27,274 nucleotides of DNA from JAKAGZ01 sp964595355 (GCA_964595355.1 CAZQQD010000036.1:1-27274); one strand, 5' to 3'. Shown: positions 8,606 to 17,278, counted from the stretch's first letter. The notes: a model not told the origin generated them from the sequence alone. Numbers and translations: made by a program.

Positions 8606-10870
8606 CTATTTAAGCAACAACATTTTTTTTACATTTGTATATTCCCCTGACGTTATTCTATAAAAATAAACTCCGCTTGAATATTTAGACGCATCAAATG
8701 CAATACTATATCTGCCAGCGGGTTTTTCTTCATTAACTAATGTTGCAACTTCCCTTCCAAGCACATCATAAACTTTTAATATTACTAAAGAAGATTTCGG
8801 AATTTCATAATTAATTGTTGTAGAAGGATTGAACGGATTAGGATAATTCTGTGAAAGTGAAAACGATTCTGGCAAAGACTTATTATCATTTACGGATGTA
8901 ATTGTATTTGAAATGTGCAACGTGAAAGATTGGATATCCGTGTTACTATGTTTATCAGTCACCTGAATACTAATATCTGCATTACCTTCATTCGCAGGTG
9001 CCGTTCCTGTCAACATTCCTGTCTGTGAATCAATCGAAAGCCAGAAAGGATGAGTGATTAATTGGAAATCCAATGTATCTTTATAATAACTAAAAGTTTT
9101 AGGTTGATAAGAATAAGCATTACCCGGTTTAACAGCATTAGTTGGCTTTGATGATATAACTAGAGGATAATCGAACAAATTCCAGCTAATTGAGACGGTA
9201 TCTATACCAGCAATATATGCGTATGCAGTTACAATATTTTTTTTGTGTTGGGGTGAACTTTCAGTATTATTAAAAGTATAGGAAGTATCTTGTGATGATT
9301 CTATGTTCCCATCAAGAGTCCAAAAATAACTTACCTGATTTACTCCGAAAGGATCGACTGCGCTTAGCGTTAAATCTTGTGAATTACCGGGACTGATCCA
9401 TAAATCTCTGCTTCTTTTTATTTCGGAATCATTATTCCTAATGATCGAATCTGTAATTACCGGCGTCCATGACACGATTTCAGGAGGGAAATTATTATTA
9501 AGAAGTTTATTTATAACATTAAGAGTTATACGACTTACTATTGAATCTGAATTGACACCGTGATCCCAATATGTAGTCGCTGCATTAAAAACAAAGGCAC
9601 CATTGGGTTTATAATAATAACCCATGGTTGCGTGAGTGTTTGGAAAATTCATAGGATCGTCACTTATTGTAGGTGAAATACCGAGCACTTTAAATGTTGC
9701 AGGTGTACCATCTTTGAGTTGCGGATCCTGAGTTGGAATGGGAATGCCATCGTTCCAGTCAAACCTTGCACCATCAGTTTCGTATCCCACAATAGCTGCA
9801 TCACCTCCGAACTCATCACCGTCTTCCAGTCCTGTTCCTTTAAATACCCAGCTTTGTGAATTATAAACTGCATAATCCCCGTAACCACTGGCAGTTGTTA
9901 ACTGTCCGTTATAATTTACAAACCCACCATTTCTGAAACTTACCCCAGTAAATTTATTCTCAGGATTATTAACAGGCGAAGAATACCAGTTTACCGTTAC
10001 AAGCGAATCCTGAGTTCCGAACAAAGGATCCGTTGTACTATCTTTATAACAAACTAAAGTACTTTCATTATTTTCCAGCCTTGCCTGCCACCAGCAGGTA
10101 TTACCACTAAAAATTGCAACCTTTCCACCATAGTTGATATAATCCTGAACCTGTTTCCGTTCGTCGTACGTCCAGTATTCATTGTGACCAAAGATACAAA
10201 CAAGCTCATAGTTACTTAGTAAATTTGGATTTCGATCCAGATCAACGTTAGTAGCATATTCAGGATTAATATTATTTTTACCAAGCCATAAAATAAAATC
10301 TACTTCCATATTGTAAAAATCTCCACTTCCATAAGGATCTTCATAAGGCCTTTGGAATGAAATTTTGGATGCTCTTATTCCTCCGGATGAATTAAAATCA
10401 TATAAACTTTTACCACCAAAATTATTATAAGCCTGCCAGGTATTTTCCGCATTGATGAATAAAATATTTGAATAAGCACCGGGATTTTTAGGTTTAACAA
10501 TAAAAATTATCCCCCCTGTTCCACCTTGTATCGGAAATTCTGCACGGTAAATACCAGGAGTCATATTATCAGGAATTACATATGCATATGTTATCTTCCA
10601 GCCACAGCCGTTTACATAAGAATTTGAATTAGTCGATTGAACTCCACCTGTTATTCCATTAATATCAGCAACCCATTCTACTGTAGCATTAAATTTAAAT
10701 ATGGATAAAGTAAAAGAAGAGATTGACGTTGAAATTCGAAAATTTAATGTATCTCCTTGAACTACTGAAGCAGTATCAACATAACCACCTTGTTGGGCAA
10801 AAGTTTTGGTAAGTAATACAAACGATGCAATAGTAATTAATAAAAATTTAACAGTAGAAAGATACTTCAT
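8606..10870 (-). CDS. Secreted protein with N,N-dimethylformamidase beta-subunit-like domain and T9SS sorting domain
   Basis: 754 residues from the ATG at 10870. An upstream in-frame ATG at 10939 would overlap rlmB and precede the signal peptide; the chosen start gives MKYLSTVKFLL...FAQ, a good signal peptide. Residues about 125-480 match the large-subunit family of N,N-dimethylformamidase, which hydrolyses formamides: WQAYN (145-149), FQRPY (172-176), FGHNEYW (227-233) and a GGKVAIFSGNT segment (248-258). The characterised Paracoccus enzyme uses a two-Tyr, one-Glu iron site; Tyr148, Tyr176 and Glu231 are candidate equivalents (inference). A putative-Ig domain (about 585-665) and a type A sorting domain (last 85 residues, ending KKMLLLK) follow. 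It begins 10 bp after rlmB and may be read through from that operon. The substrate is unknown. Confidence 0.82.
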   Translation of the reverse strand: MKYLSTVKFLLITIASFVLLTKTFAQQGGYVDTASVVQGDTLNFRISTSISSFTLSIFKFNATVEWVADINGITGGVQSTNSNSYVNGCGWKITYAYVIPDNMTPGIYRAEFPIQGGTGGIIFIVKPKNPGAYSNILFINAENTWQAYNNFGGKSLYDFNSSGGIRASKISFQRPYEDPYGSGDFYNMEVDFILWLGKNNINPEYATNVDLDRNPNLLSNYELVCIFGHNEYWTYDERKQVQDYINYGGKVAIFSGNTCWWQARLENNESTLVCYKDSTTDPLFGTQDSLVTVNWYSSPVNNPENKFTGVSFRNGGFVNYNGQLTTASGYGDYAVYNSQSWVFKGTGLEDGDEFGGDAAIVGYETDGARFDWNDGIPIPTQDPQLKDGTPATFKVLGISPTISDDPMNFPNTHATMGYYYKPNGAFVFNAATTYWDHGVNSDSIVSRITLNVINKLLNNNFPPEIVSWTPVITDSIIRNNDSEIKRSRDLWISPGNSQDLTLSAVDPFGVNQVSYFWTLDGNIESSQDTSYTFNNTESSPQHKKNIVTAYAYIAGIDTVSISWNLFDYPLVISSKPTNAVKPGNAYSYQPKTFSYYKDTLDFQLITHPFWLSIDSQTGMLTGTAPANEGNADISIQVTDKHSNTDIQSFTLHISNTITSVNDNKSLPESFSLSQNYPNPFNPSTTINYEIPKSSLVILKVYDVLGREVATLVNEEKPAGRYSIAFDASKYSSGVYFYRITSGEYTNVKKMLLLK
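8751..8854. repeat. 104-bp DNA segment identical to 3794-3897 (T9SS sorting-domain code)
   Basis: Partner copy of the repeat in the gene at 3649-6261, here in the formamidase-like gene. The sorting-domain DNA of the gene lying between them (6278-8398) is clearly diverged over the same part. Confidence 0.9.
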
Positions 10871-10880
10871 ATAGTCATAT

Positions 10881-11633
10881 TCAATTGTTTCTCTGACGTA
10901 ACATTTCAAACAATAATATACCTGTTGCAACCGAAACATTTAAGGACTGAATTTTCCCCCTCATTGGTATATTGACAAGTATATCACAATTTTCAGCAGT
11001 GAGTTTTCGAATTCCTTTTTCCTCATTACCTACAATTAAAGCAATCGGAATTTTATAATCTATTTCTGTGTAATCCTTAGCAGATGGTGTTTTTTCAGAA
11101 AAATCTCCAACTGAAGAACCAATAATCCAGAATCCGTTTTCCTTCAATACTTTTATCGTATTAACAAGATTATTTACAGGACAGATTTTCATGTGTTCGG
11201 TAGCCCCGGCTGATGTTTTAACAACAGTTTCATTTACAGGTGCACTGTTATGTTTTGTTATTATAACTCCCTGCACATCAGAACATTCAGCACTTCGTAA
11301 AATTGCACCGAGATTATGAGTATCCTGGATTGAATCCAGTAACAATAATAACGGGTGGTTTTGTGAGTTCTTAGAATCTGCAATTATGGCTTCGAGAGAG
11401 TAATATTTTTGTGAAGATTTTTTAGCTATAACCCCTTGTGTGTTTTTACTAACGCTCAGTTCATTAAACTTACGTGAAGATACTTCATTACATTTAATCC
11501 CTCTCTTCTTTGCTGCTATCCTTATAGCATTTATAATACCGCCCTTTTGTCCATAAAGTAGATACACCTGTTCAATCTCTTCTCCTGAATTGATCGCCTC
11601 CAGTACAGGTTTTCTTCCAATGATTAAACTCAT
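10881..11633 (-). CDS. rlmB: 23S rRNA (guanosine-2'-O)-methyltransferase RlmB / TrmH-family
   Basis: SPOUT-class, SAM-dependent 2'-O-methyltransferase. RlmB methylates guanosine 2251 (E. coli numbering) in the peptidyl-transferase region of 23S rRNA. The N-terminal substrate-binding domain (about 1-85, starting IIGRKPVLEAI) precedes the SPOUT knot with the three family motifs: NLGAILRSAE (about 107-116), IVGNEEKGIRKL (about 200-211) and IPMRGKIQSLNVSVAT (about 222-237). At 250 residues it has the normal length. It lies 7 bp after lgt in a compact operon. A different TrmH-family target (a tRNA or another rRNA site) cannot be excluded by sequence reading alone. Confidence 0.92.
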   Translation of the reverse strand: MSLIIGRKPVLEAINSGEEIEQVYLLYGQKGGIINAIRIAAKKRGIKCNEVSSRKFNELSVSKNTQGVIAKKSSQKYYSLEAIIADSKNSQNHPLLLLLDSIQDTHNLGAILRSAECSDVQGVIITKHNSAPVNETVVKTSAGATEHMKICPVNNLVNTIKVLKENGFWIIGSSVGDFSEKTPSAKDYTEIDYKIPIALIVGNEEKGIRKLTAENCDILVNIPMRGKIQSLNVSVATGILLFEMLRQRNN

Positions 11634-11640
11634 TTACTTT

Positions 11641-12522
11641 TTAAGCTTTATCCTTCTTCGATTGTGATCCTTTTTTCGCTACAACAGGAACAAACTTCGG
11701 CTTATCCTTATGCTTTGAAAAATAATTCAGGCCCGCAATTCCTGCAATTATCATCACTACTGAAATTAATTGGGCTTCAGTTAACCCAAACAAGTATCTG
11801 GGGTTTAGCCTGATAAATTCAATAAAAAATCTCTCAAGTCCGGCAAAAATCAGGTAAAACATAAAAAGCTTTCCATCTACCCAGTCTTTCTTTCTTAATT
11901 TCCAAAGTATAAAAAATATTATTACTGCTAAAATAAATTCATAAATTGGTGCGGGATGTAAAGGAGTATTATCCGGGACACCGTTTGGAAAATGTTTAGC
12001 AATATCAGGAAAGTATTTTTGGAAATTGAAATCTCTGAACATTACTGATGGAGGAACTGTACCATGTGAATAATCAACCCCCCAAGGCAAATTTGTCGGG
12101 ATTCCATAATCACCATCGCCTGCAAGATGGCAACCAATTCTGCCTATTCCATATGCCAAAATTAATGAGGGGGAGGCAGCATCGGCAATAACAAGAAAAG
12201 GTGTTTTTTTCCTCTTTGCATAAAACCATATAACAATGATTGTGAGAATTACACCGCCATAAAATGTAAGTCCTCCGGGTGAAAATGCCATAAGAGGATC
12301 TTTTAGAAATTCACTCCAGTTTTCAAATAAATAAAAAAGCTTGCTACCAATTAATCCAAAGATGATCGCAATCAGGGTAATCTCGGTAGCTAAATTCTGA
12401 TCGAGTTTTTTTCTTTCAAATTCTTTCCCCAATATATAACTGGCAACTATGAACGCTATTCCTAGCATCAAACCATAGCTGTAAACAGTAAAAGGGCCTA
12501 TTTTAAATAGCTCAGGATACAT
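11641..12522 (-). CDS. lgt: Prolipoprotein diacylglyceryl transferase
   Basis: Inner-membrane enzyme that moves a diacylglyceryl group from phosphatidylglycerol to the lipobox cysteine of prolipoproteins, the first step of lipoprotein maturation. It has 293 residues with about seven hydrophobic segments. Family signatures are the N-terminal FTVYSYGLMLG, the FSPGGLTFYGG segment (about 80-90), the GRIGCHLAGDGDYG signature (about 127-140) carrying the essential Arg, and HPAPIYE (about 191-197). The C-terminal tail after about 265 is lysine-rich and probably cytoplasmic. The start at 12522 lies 11 bp after the unknown gene at 12534. Lipoproteins such as the one encoded at 24735-26210 would be its clients. 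Confidence 0.96.
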   Translation of the reverse strand: MYPELFKIGPFTVYSYGLMLGIAFIVASYILGKEFERKKLDQNLATEITLIAIIFGLIGSKLFYLFENWSEFLKDPLMAFSPGGLTFYGGVILTIIVIWFYAKRKKTPFLVIADAASPSLILAYGIGRIGCHLAGDGDYGIPTNLPWGVDYSHGTVPPSVMFRDFNFQKYFPDIAKHFPNGVPDNTPLHPAPIYEFILAVIIFFILWKLRKKDWVDGKLFMFYLIFAGLERFFIEFIRLNPRYLFGLTEAQLISVVMIIAGIAGLNYFSKHKDKPKFVPVVAKKGSQSKKDKA

Positions 12523-12533
12523 TCCAGACCACC

Positions 12534-13046
12534 TCAGTTTGAATATTTAAATTTATCGGGAACAACTTCGAATGTGACAAACTCTCTGTTGTTTTTCTTT
12601 TCAGGTAAAAAAACCTTTACCAAATCAATTTTTCTTTTAAAAATATTAAAATCAACTATAGCACTATTTATACTTCCATCCTGTTTGATAATATTAATAG
12701 TATGCTTTCCATAAAGATTTTCGAATAGTAGTTCACATAACGCAGATCCGGAATTATTTACATAGTCTATCTTAGTTTTCAAACCCAAAATAATTATATC
12801 GATAGTACTCTTATGCTTAGTTGTGCTTACTGAAATTTCATAATTGAGGTTGGAGAATTGACGAATTGTGGTTAGGGTAATACAGTAAAGTTGTTTTTCC
12901 TTTAAAAAGCCAGTAGAAAAATATATTTCACAATTGTATTCAATCTCAGATTTTTTCTTTTCAGGAACGGAATCTTTAATAATAGAGATTTTTTTCCCGC
13001 GAGATTTAGGAACATGCGGAATAGATTTTTGGTTTTTAAGTGACAT
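12534..13046 (-). CDS. Unknown 170-residue protein in the hisS-lgt operon
   Basis: Not recognised. The first 34 residues are basic and probably disordered (many Lys, Ser and Pro). Residues about 35-165 alternate hydrophobic and polar positions in the manner of a beta-rich soluble domain (for example YNCEIYFSTGF, YCITLTTI, STIDIIILGLK). There is no signal peptide, membrane segment or recognisable catalytic motif. The gene starts 4 bp after the hisS stop and ends 11 bp before lgt, so translation is probably coupled to its neighbours. Codon use and base composition look like those of the neighbours, so nothing suggests recent transfer. It is accepted as real because it fills an otherwise gap-free operon; its function is unknown. 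Confidence 0.75.
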   Translation of the reverse strand: MSLKNQKSIPHVPKSRGKKISIIKDSVPEKKKSEIEYNCEIYFSTGFLKEKQLYCITLTTIRQFSNLNYEISVSTTKHKSTIDIIILGLKTKIDYVNNSGSALCELLFENLYGKHTINIIKQDGSINSAIVDFNIFKRKIDLVKVFLPEKKNNREFVTFEVVPDKFKYSN

Positions 13047-13050
13047 TGTT

Positions 13051-14325
13051 CTATTCGAGGACTTCCTTCGAAGAAATCACTCTGATCATTCCTTCAACAT
13101 CTTTTAAGGTAAATTCTTTTTGTTTCCCGGTTTGCATATTTTTTAAATTGACAGTCCCGGCTTTATATTCTTCACCGCCCAGAAAAAGGACATAATGGGC
13201 ATTTAATTTATTTGCCTCACGCATCTGTGCTTTAACGCTTCTGTCAAGATAATCAAAATCCACAGAAAAATTTCTCTGCCTGAAATTTATAGCTAAATTA
13301 ACAGTCTGGTGGGTCAATTCTTTATCCAGTTTAACAATATATAAATCGATTTTGTCGTCAGGTAGCTTCAATGAATTTTCATTCTCACAGGCTAAGAGAA
13401 TTCTCTCGATTCCAGCAGCAAACCCAACACTTGGGGTTGGATCACTACCCAATTGCTCAACTAAAAGATCATACCTGCCACCGCCGACAAGAGCACTTTG
13501 AGACCCCACTTTTCCACTTAGTATTTCAAATGTTGTTTTTGTGTAATAATCCAGACCTCTAACAAGAGCAGGATCAACATCAAACTGAATATTTAAATTT
13601 TTAAGAAGTTCTTTTACCTGTTCAAAATCATCTTTACTTTCCTCATCAATATAGTCTATTAATAAAGGTGCTCCTTTCATAATTTGCTGATCCGTTTCAA
13701 CTTTGCTGTCGAACAATCTTAAAATATTTGTATCAAGTCTTTTTCTGCTTTCTTCTGTAAGTTTGTCTTTTTTATCTTCCAGAAATTCGCGCAAAACCTT
13801 TTTATAATTAATTCTAGACTCCGGCACCCCCATCGAATTTATTTTAACCTGCAGATCTTTTAATCCAAGACTTTTTAAGACATAATAGGCGATTCCTATC
13901 AATTCAGCATCAAGAACCATTGAACTACTGCCGAGAGCTTCTCCACCGAACTGGTGAAATTGTCTTAACCTTCCGGCCTGTGGTCTTTCCTGCCGGAACA
14001 TAGGTGAAATGTAAAAAAGCTTATTCAGTGATTGCTGCTTTCCGAGTGAATGTTCGATAAAAGCGCGTACAACTCCTGCTGTCATTTCAGGCTTTAGAGT
14101 AATACTTGTTTCACTTCTATCAAGGAAGGTGTACATTTCTTTACCAACGATATCTGTTTCTTCCCCGATACTTCTGGCAAATAATGCTGTTTCTTCAAAA
14201 ACAGGAGTTCTTATTTCTTTATAATTGTAATTTGCAAAGGTTTTTTTTACAGTACTTTCAAGAAAATACCATTTTGATATCTCTGAAGGGAGTATATCTT
14301 TAGCACCAGTTATTGCCTTGATCAT
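13051..14325 (-). CDS. hisS: Histidine--tRNA ligase
   Basis: Class II aminoacyl-tRNA synthetase that charges tRNA-His in the cytoplasm. It has 424 residues, the usual bacterial length. Visible class II and HisRS motifs are YKEIRTPVFEETALFARSIG (motif 1 region, about 34-53), PMFRQERPQAGRLRQFHQFG (motif 2, about 108-127), LVRGLDYYTKT (HisA motif, about 259-269), the glycine loop ALVGGGRYD (about 280-288) and GFAAGIERIL (motif 3, about 302-311). The anticodon-binding domain follows at about 330-415. It lies 46 bp after ptsN and 4 bp before the unknown gene. Confidence 0.97.
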   Translation of the reverse strand: MIKAITGAKDILPSEISKWYFLESTVKKTFANYNYKEIRTPVFEETALFARSIGEETDIVGKEMYTFLDRSETSITLKPEMTAGVVRAFIEHSLGKQQSLNKLFYISPMFRQERPQAGRLRQFHQFGGEALGSSSMVLDAELIGIAYYVLKSLGLKDLQVKINSMGVPESRINYKKVLREFLEDKKDKLTEESRKRLDTNILRLFDSKVETDQQIMKGAPLLIDYIDEESKDDFEQVKELLKNLNIQFDVDPALVRGLDYYTKTTFEILSGKVGSQSALVGGGRYDLLVEQLGSDPTPSVGFAAGIERILLACENENSLKLPDDKIDLYIVKLDKELTHQTVNLAINFRQRNFSVDFDYLDRSVKAQMREANKLNAHYVLFLGGEEYKAGTVNLKNMQTGKQKEFTLKDVEGMIRVISSKEVLE

Positions 14326-14371
14326 AAAAGATAACGTTAAAATTTTTGGGGGCTCTACGAATCAAAAAAGA

Positions 14372-14842
14372 TTAAACTTCAAAATAATTTTCTTCTTCTT
14401 TCCTGAATAGTTCTAAAATTTCCTCATTTGACTTTGCATTAATTAATGAATTTCTAAATTCATCTTTATTCATCATCCTTGAAATGCGACTTAGTAGTTT
14501 TATGTGAGTGCTAACAAGATTATCCTTCCCGACCAAAAGGAAAACAAGGTGAACCGGTTGCTGATCCAAAGATTGGTAATCTATAGGTTCAGTAGTTTTA
14601 CCGAAAGCTCCTAAAATTTCATTTACATGATTTGTCTTACCGTGAGGAATAGCAAATCCTTTACCTACCCCGGTAGACATTATTTTTTCTCTTTCCAGCA
14701 CCGCTTCCCTGACCTTATCAAGATCATTCACACGAGGATCATTTTTGAAAAGATCGATGAGTTCATTAATGACTTCATCCTTGGTATTACCATTAAGCTC
14801 TGCTATAACGAACCCATCCTTGAGTAAATCTGCAACTTTCAT
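14372..14842 (-). CDS. ptsN: PTS EIIA domain protein (nitrogen PTS / fructose type)
   Basis: A single-domain EIIA protein of 156 residues, of the PtsN/fructose class. The phospho-acceptor is His67 in GKGFAIPHGKT (61-71), with a supporting histidine at His109-equivalent position within LVFLLVGKDNL...H (about 99-112). No EIIB or EIIC partner is encoded nearby, which fits a regulatory EIIA-Ntr role rather than sugar import (inference). It is the first gene of the likely ptsN-hisS-unknown-lgt-rlmB run and faces away from the Rossmann-fold gene at 15088, with a 245-bp divergent region between them. The symbol is by family resemblance; a fructose EIIA from an unlinked PTS is the alternative. Confidence 0.85.
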   Translation of the reverse strand: MKVADLLKDGFVIAELNGNTKDEVINELIDLFKNDPRVNDLDKVREAVLEREKIMSTGVGKGFAIPHGKTNHVNEILGAFGKTTEPIDYQSLDQQPVHLVFLLVGKDNLVSTHIKLLSRISRMMNKDEFRNSLINAKSNEEILELFRKEEENYFEV

Positions 14843-15087
14843 TTCGCTACCGCGTATTGAGTAATTATAAGTTAAAAATTAAAATTAAATTTAATAATAC
14901 CTGAGTAGTTTAGCAATTAGTACAAGACAGATTAAAGATTAATCTCATATTAATAAGCCGCCCTATGTCATTCCTTGCTTTAAGTTGGAAATATTTTCAA
15001 GAATCGTATACATATTCATTGCTGAATAAGCTGGTTTAACGTAATTTAGTAAAGTATTTTTTTAATTCCTCATATTGTGGAGCACAA
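14843..15087. promoter_or_regulatory. Divergent promoter region between ptsN and the Rossmann-fold gene
   Basis: AT-rich 245 bp that must hold the start signals of both genes. It contains a perfect 7-bp inverted repeat at 14929-14945 (AGATTAA, 3-bp spacer, TTAATCT). A sigma70-like pair for the plus strand is TTGGAA (14985-14990), 16 bp, TATACA (15007-15012), which is weak. A ribosome site GGAG at 15079-15082 lies 5 bp before the ATG at 15088. No RNA gene was seen. Confidence 0.3.
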
Positions 15088-16791
15088 ATGGATATACAAA
15101 ATAAAACGGCTCTTGTTCTCGGCGGGTGGGGTCTGGTCGGTACAGCAGTAGCCCGCAAGCTGGTTCAGGAAAATCCGAAGCAAATTATAATTACATCTCT
15201 GAGACTTTCAGAGGCACAGGATGCAGTTAAAAAACTAGAAATAGAATTTCCCGAAAAAAAGGGGAAGAATTTTTTTGTTCCCTGGGGTGGTGATATTTTC
15301 GTAAGAAATGAATTCAAAGATAAAAATCGCGGCGAATTACTTGCAGACAAAGAAAGCAGGAAATTTCTAATTTCCGATATAATGGACGAACTTACAAACG
15401 ACGTATTGGAAAATTCGGCTATTTACAATCTATTGACGGAATTTAATCCACAGGTTATAATTGACTGTATTAATACTGCCACAGGTATTGCTTACCAGGA
15501 TATATATACAACTTACAGAAGCATTAACCGTGCTATTAGAAACAAAGCAGAATATGATGTAATTGTCGAAGAAGCCGAAAAACTTCTTTCAACTTTATAC
15601 ATTCCTCAATTAATTAGACACGTTCAAATTCTTTATGCTAGTATGAGCAGGATTAAGACTGAAGTATACCTGAAAGTTGGAACGAGCGGAACAGGCGGAA
15701 TGGGTTTGAATATTCCTTATACACACAGTGAAGAAAAACCTTCGAGAGTTCTGTTAAGCAAGTCTTCAATAGCAGGCGCGCATACTTTACTTTTATTTTT
15801 GATGGGAAGAACTCCCGAGGGACCTATAACAAAGGAAATAAAACCAACGGGTGCAATTGCCTGGAAAAGAATAGAATTTGGCGAAATTAAAAGAAGAGGG
15901 CAGGCAATTGAATTGTTTGATATCAATTTAGATGAAGCTATTCCTTTAAATGGTAAATTTGAGATTTGCCAGAATAAATATTACAAATCTACAGGGGAAA
16001 CTCTTAAATCTGTATTTATAGACACAGGTGAAAACGGAATTTTCTCCAGAGGAGAATTTGAAACCATTACTGCACAAAAACAAATGGAATTCGTAACTCC
16101 TGAAGAAATAGCAGATGTTGCGATTTATGAAATTAAAGGTGGAAACACCGGCAAAGATATAGTTAGTTCTCTTGATCACGCAACACTTGAACCGACTTAC
16201 CGCGCCGGCTACATGCAGCACACCGCTGCTGAAAAACTTGCACAACTTGAAAATCAGCATAATATCCACAGCGTGGCATTTGAACTATTAGGGCCTCCAA
16301 GACTATCAAAACTTCTTTATGAAATCCACCTCATCAGAAGAGTCTGCAAAACAATGAAAGATATTTTGAAAACTCCTGCAAAAGAACTTTCCGATAAATG
16401 TTTTGATATAATTTCGAATGATTCAAAACAGAGGAGTGAAATTCTTTCAATTGGAATCCCCATACTTTTCCCGAACGGTGAATCATTATTAAGAGGTAGC
16501 ATTATAAAAATTCCTGCCTTCCAGGGAGAAAACGTTCTGGATATAAATTCCGAAAACATAGACAAGTGGGCCTTTGAAGGTTGGCTGGACCTGCGCGTAA
16601 GTAATATGGAAAAATGGCAAAAGAGAATTAAGGACCTTATTGATGAAGCAGAAAATATTGCTGAAACAGATACAAGCTCTCAGCACGTAAGAACAAGATC
16701 TTACTGGAATAATTTTGAAGAAATAAATATTGGGAAAATCTGCTCGTGGATATTCATCCACGAAGAACAGGGCAGAAGAATGAAAGCATAA
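15088..16791 (+). CDS. Large NAD(P)-binding Rossmann-fold (SDR-like) protein of unknown function
   Basis: 567 residues. The N-terminus is a clear extended-SDR/Rossmann nucleotide-binding fold: beta-strand ALVLGG, then Gly12-x-x-Gly15-x-x-Gly18 (GGWGLVG). Residues about 331-350 (FVTPEEIADVAIYEI) resemble the late helix found in many epimerase-like SDR proteins. No YxxxK catalytic pair could be placed with confidence. Residues about 380-567 form a mostly charged, probably helical C-terminal part that I do not recognise. There is no signal peptide or membrane segment. GGAG lies 5 bp before the ATG. It is the only plus-strand gene in the first 20 kb and is followed immediately by a convergent gene. 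Cofactor binding is well supported; reaction and substrate are unknown. Confidence 0.8.
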   Translation: MDIQNKTALVLGGWGLVGTAVARKLVQENPKQIIITSLRLSEAQDAVKKLEIEFPEKKGKNFFVPWGGDIFVRNEFKDKNRGELLADKESRKFLISDIMDELTNDVLENSAIYNLLTEFNPQVIIDCINTATGIAYQDIYTTYRSINRAIRNKAEYDVIVEEAEKLLSTLYIPQLIRHVQILYASMSRIKTEVYLKVGTSGTGGMGLNIPYTHSEEKPSRVLLSKSSIAGAHTLLLFLMGRTPEGPITKEIKPTGAIAWKRIEFGEIKRRGQAIELFDINLDEAIPLNGKFEICQNKYYKSTGETLKSVFIDTGENGIFSRGEFETITAQKQMEFVTPEEIADVAIYEIKGGNTGKDIVSSLDHATLEPTYRAGYMQHTAAEKLAQLENQHNIHSVAFELLGPPRLSKLLYEIHLIRRVCKTMKDILKTPAKELSDKCFDIISNDSKQRSEILSIGIPILFPNGESLLRGSIIKIPAFQGENVLDINSENIDKWAFEGWLDLRVSNMEKWQKRIKDLIDEAENIAETDTSSQHVRTRSYWNNFEEINIGKICSWIFIHEEQGRRMKA

Positions 16792-16792
16792 A

Positions 16793-17278
16793 TTAGTTCA
16801 GGTAGGAATAAACTCTGGTTAGTGATACCTGAGCAGCTTTGTAATTTGAATTCATATTCAAAGCCTCTGAGTAGTAAATGATCGCCTCTTCCCAGTGACC
16901 AATAATCTCTGCAACGCTTCCAAGATTAAAAAGGGCATAATACCTGTAGTCATATACTTCAGCATTTAAAGCTTTATCAAGCCATTCAACAGCCTGATCA
17001 AAGCGACCTAAGTTTATTAGGTATATACCAATATCGTTATAAGGATATCCGTTTTCTGGTTCCATAATAGTTGCGAGAACACATTGATCAATTGCGGCTT
17101 CATATCTCCCCAGCAATCCGTAAGTTCGCCCCAGACAATTATATGCCTTTGCTGTAGGATGAAATTTTATCGATAATTTATATGTATTAATAGCTTCGTG
17201 AATATATCCTCTTTTTTGGAGAATATAAGCCTTGTTAAAATACTCTTCAGCTATTGAATTATTATCATTTTTAAACAC
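16793..17278 (-). CDS. Small tetratricopeptide-repeat (TPR) protein
   Basis: A chain of TPR helical hairpins used for protein-protein contacts. Repeats are visible as A..YF.KAYILQKRGYIHEAINTY, AYNCLGRTYGLLGRYEAAI, YPYNDIGIYLINLGRFDQAV and ALFNLGSVAEIIGHWEEAI, so about four to five repeats fill the protein. There is no signal peptide or other domain. The open frame could begin at a TTG at 17329, but the GTG at 17278 is preceded by GGAGAG with good spacing and starts just before the first repeat, so it is chosen (161 residues). The gene ends 1 bp from the convergent gene at 15088-16791. Partner unknown. Confidence 0.82.
   Translation of the reverse strand: MFKNDNNSIAEEYFNKAYILQKRGYIHEAINTYKLSIKFHPTAKAYNCLGRTYGLLGRYEAAIDQCVLATIMEPENGYPYNDIGIYLINLGRFDQAVEWLDKALNAEVYDYRYYALFNLGSVAEIIGHWEEAIIYYSEALNMNSNYKAAQVSLTRVYSYLN

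Noticed and set aside
10871..10939. Longer N-terminus for the formamidase-like protein
   Set aside because: It would overlap the end of rlmB by 59 bp and put 23 residues before a normal signal peptide.
14929..14945. Inverted repeat AGATTAA-N3-TTAATCT in the ptsN divergent region
   Set aside because: A 7-bp AT-rich repeat with no second copy seen in the window; too likely by chance to report as an operator.
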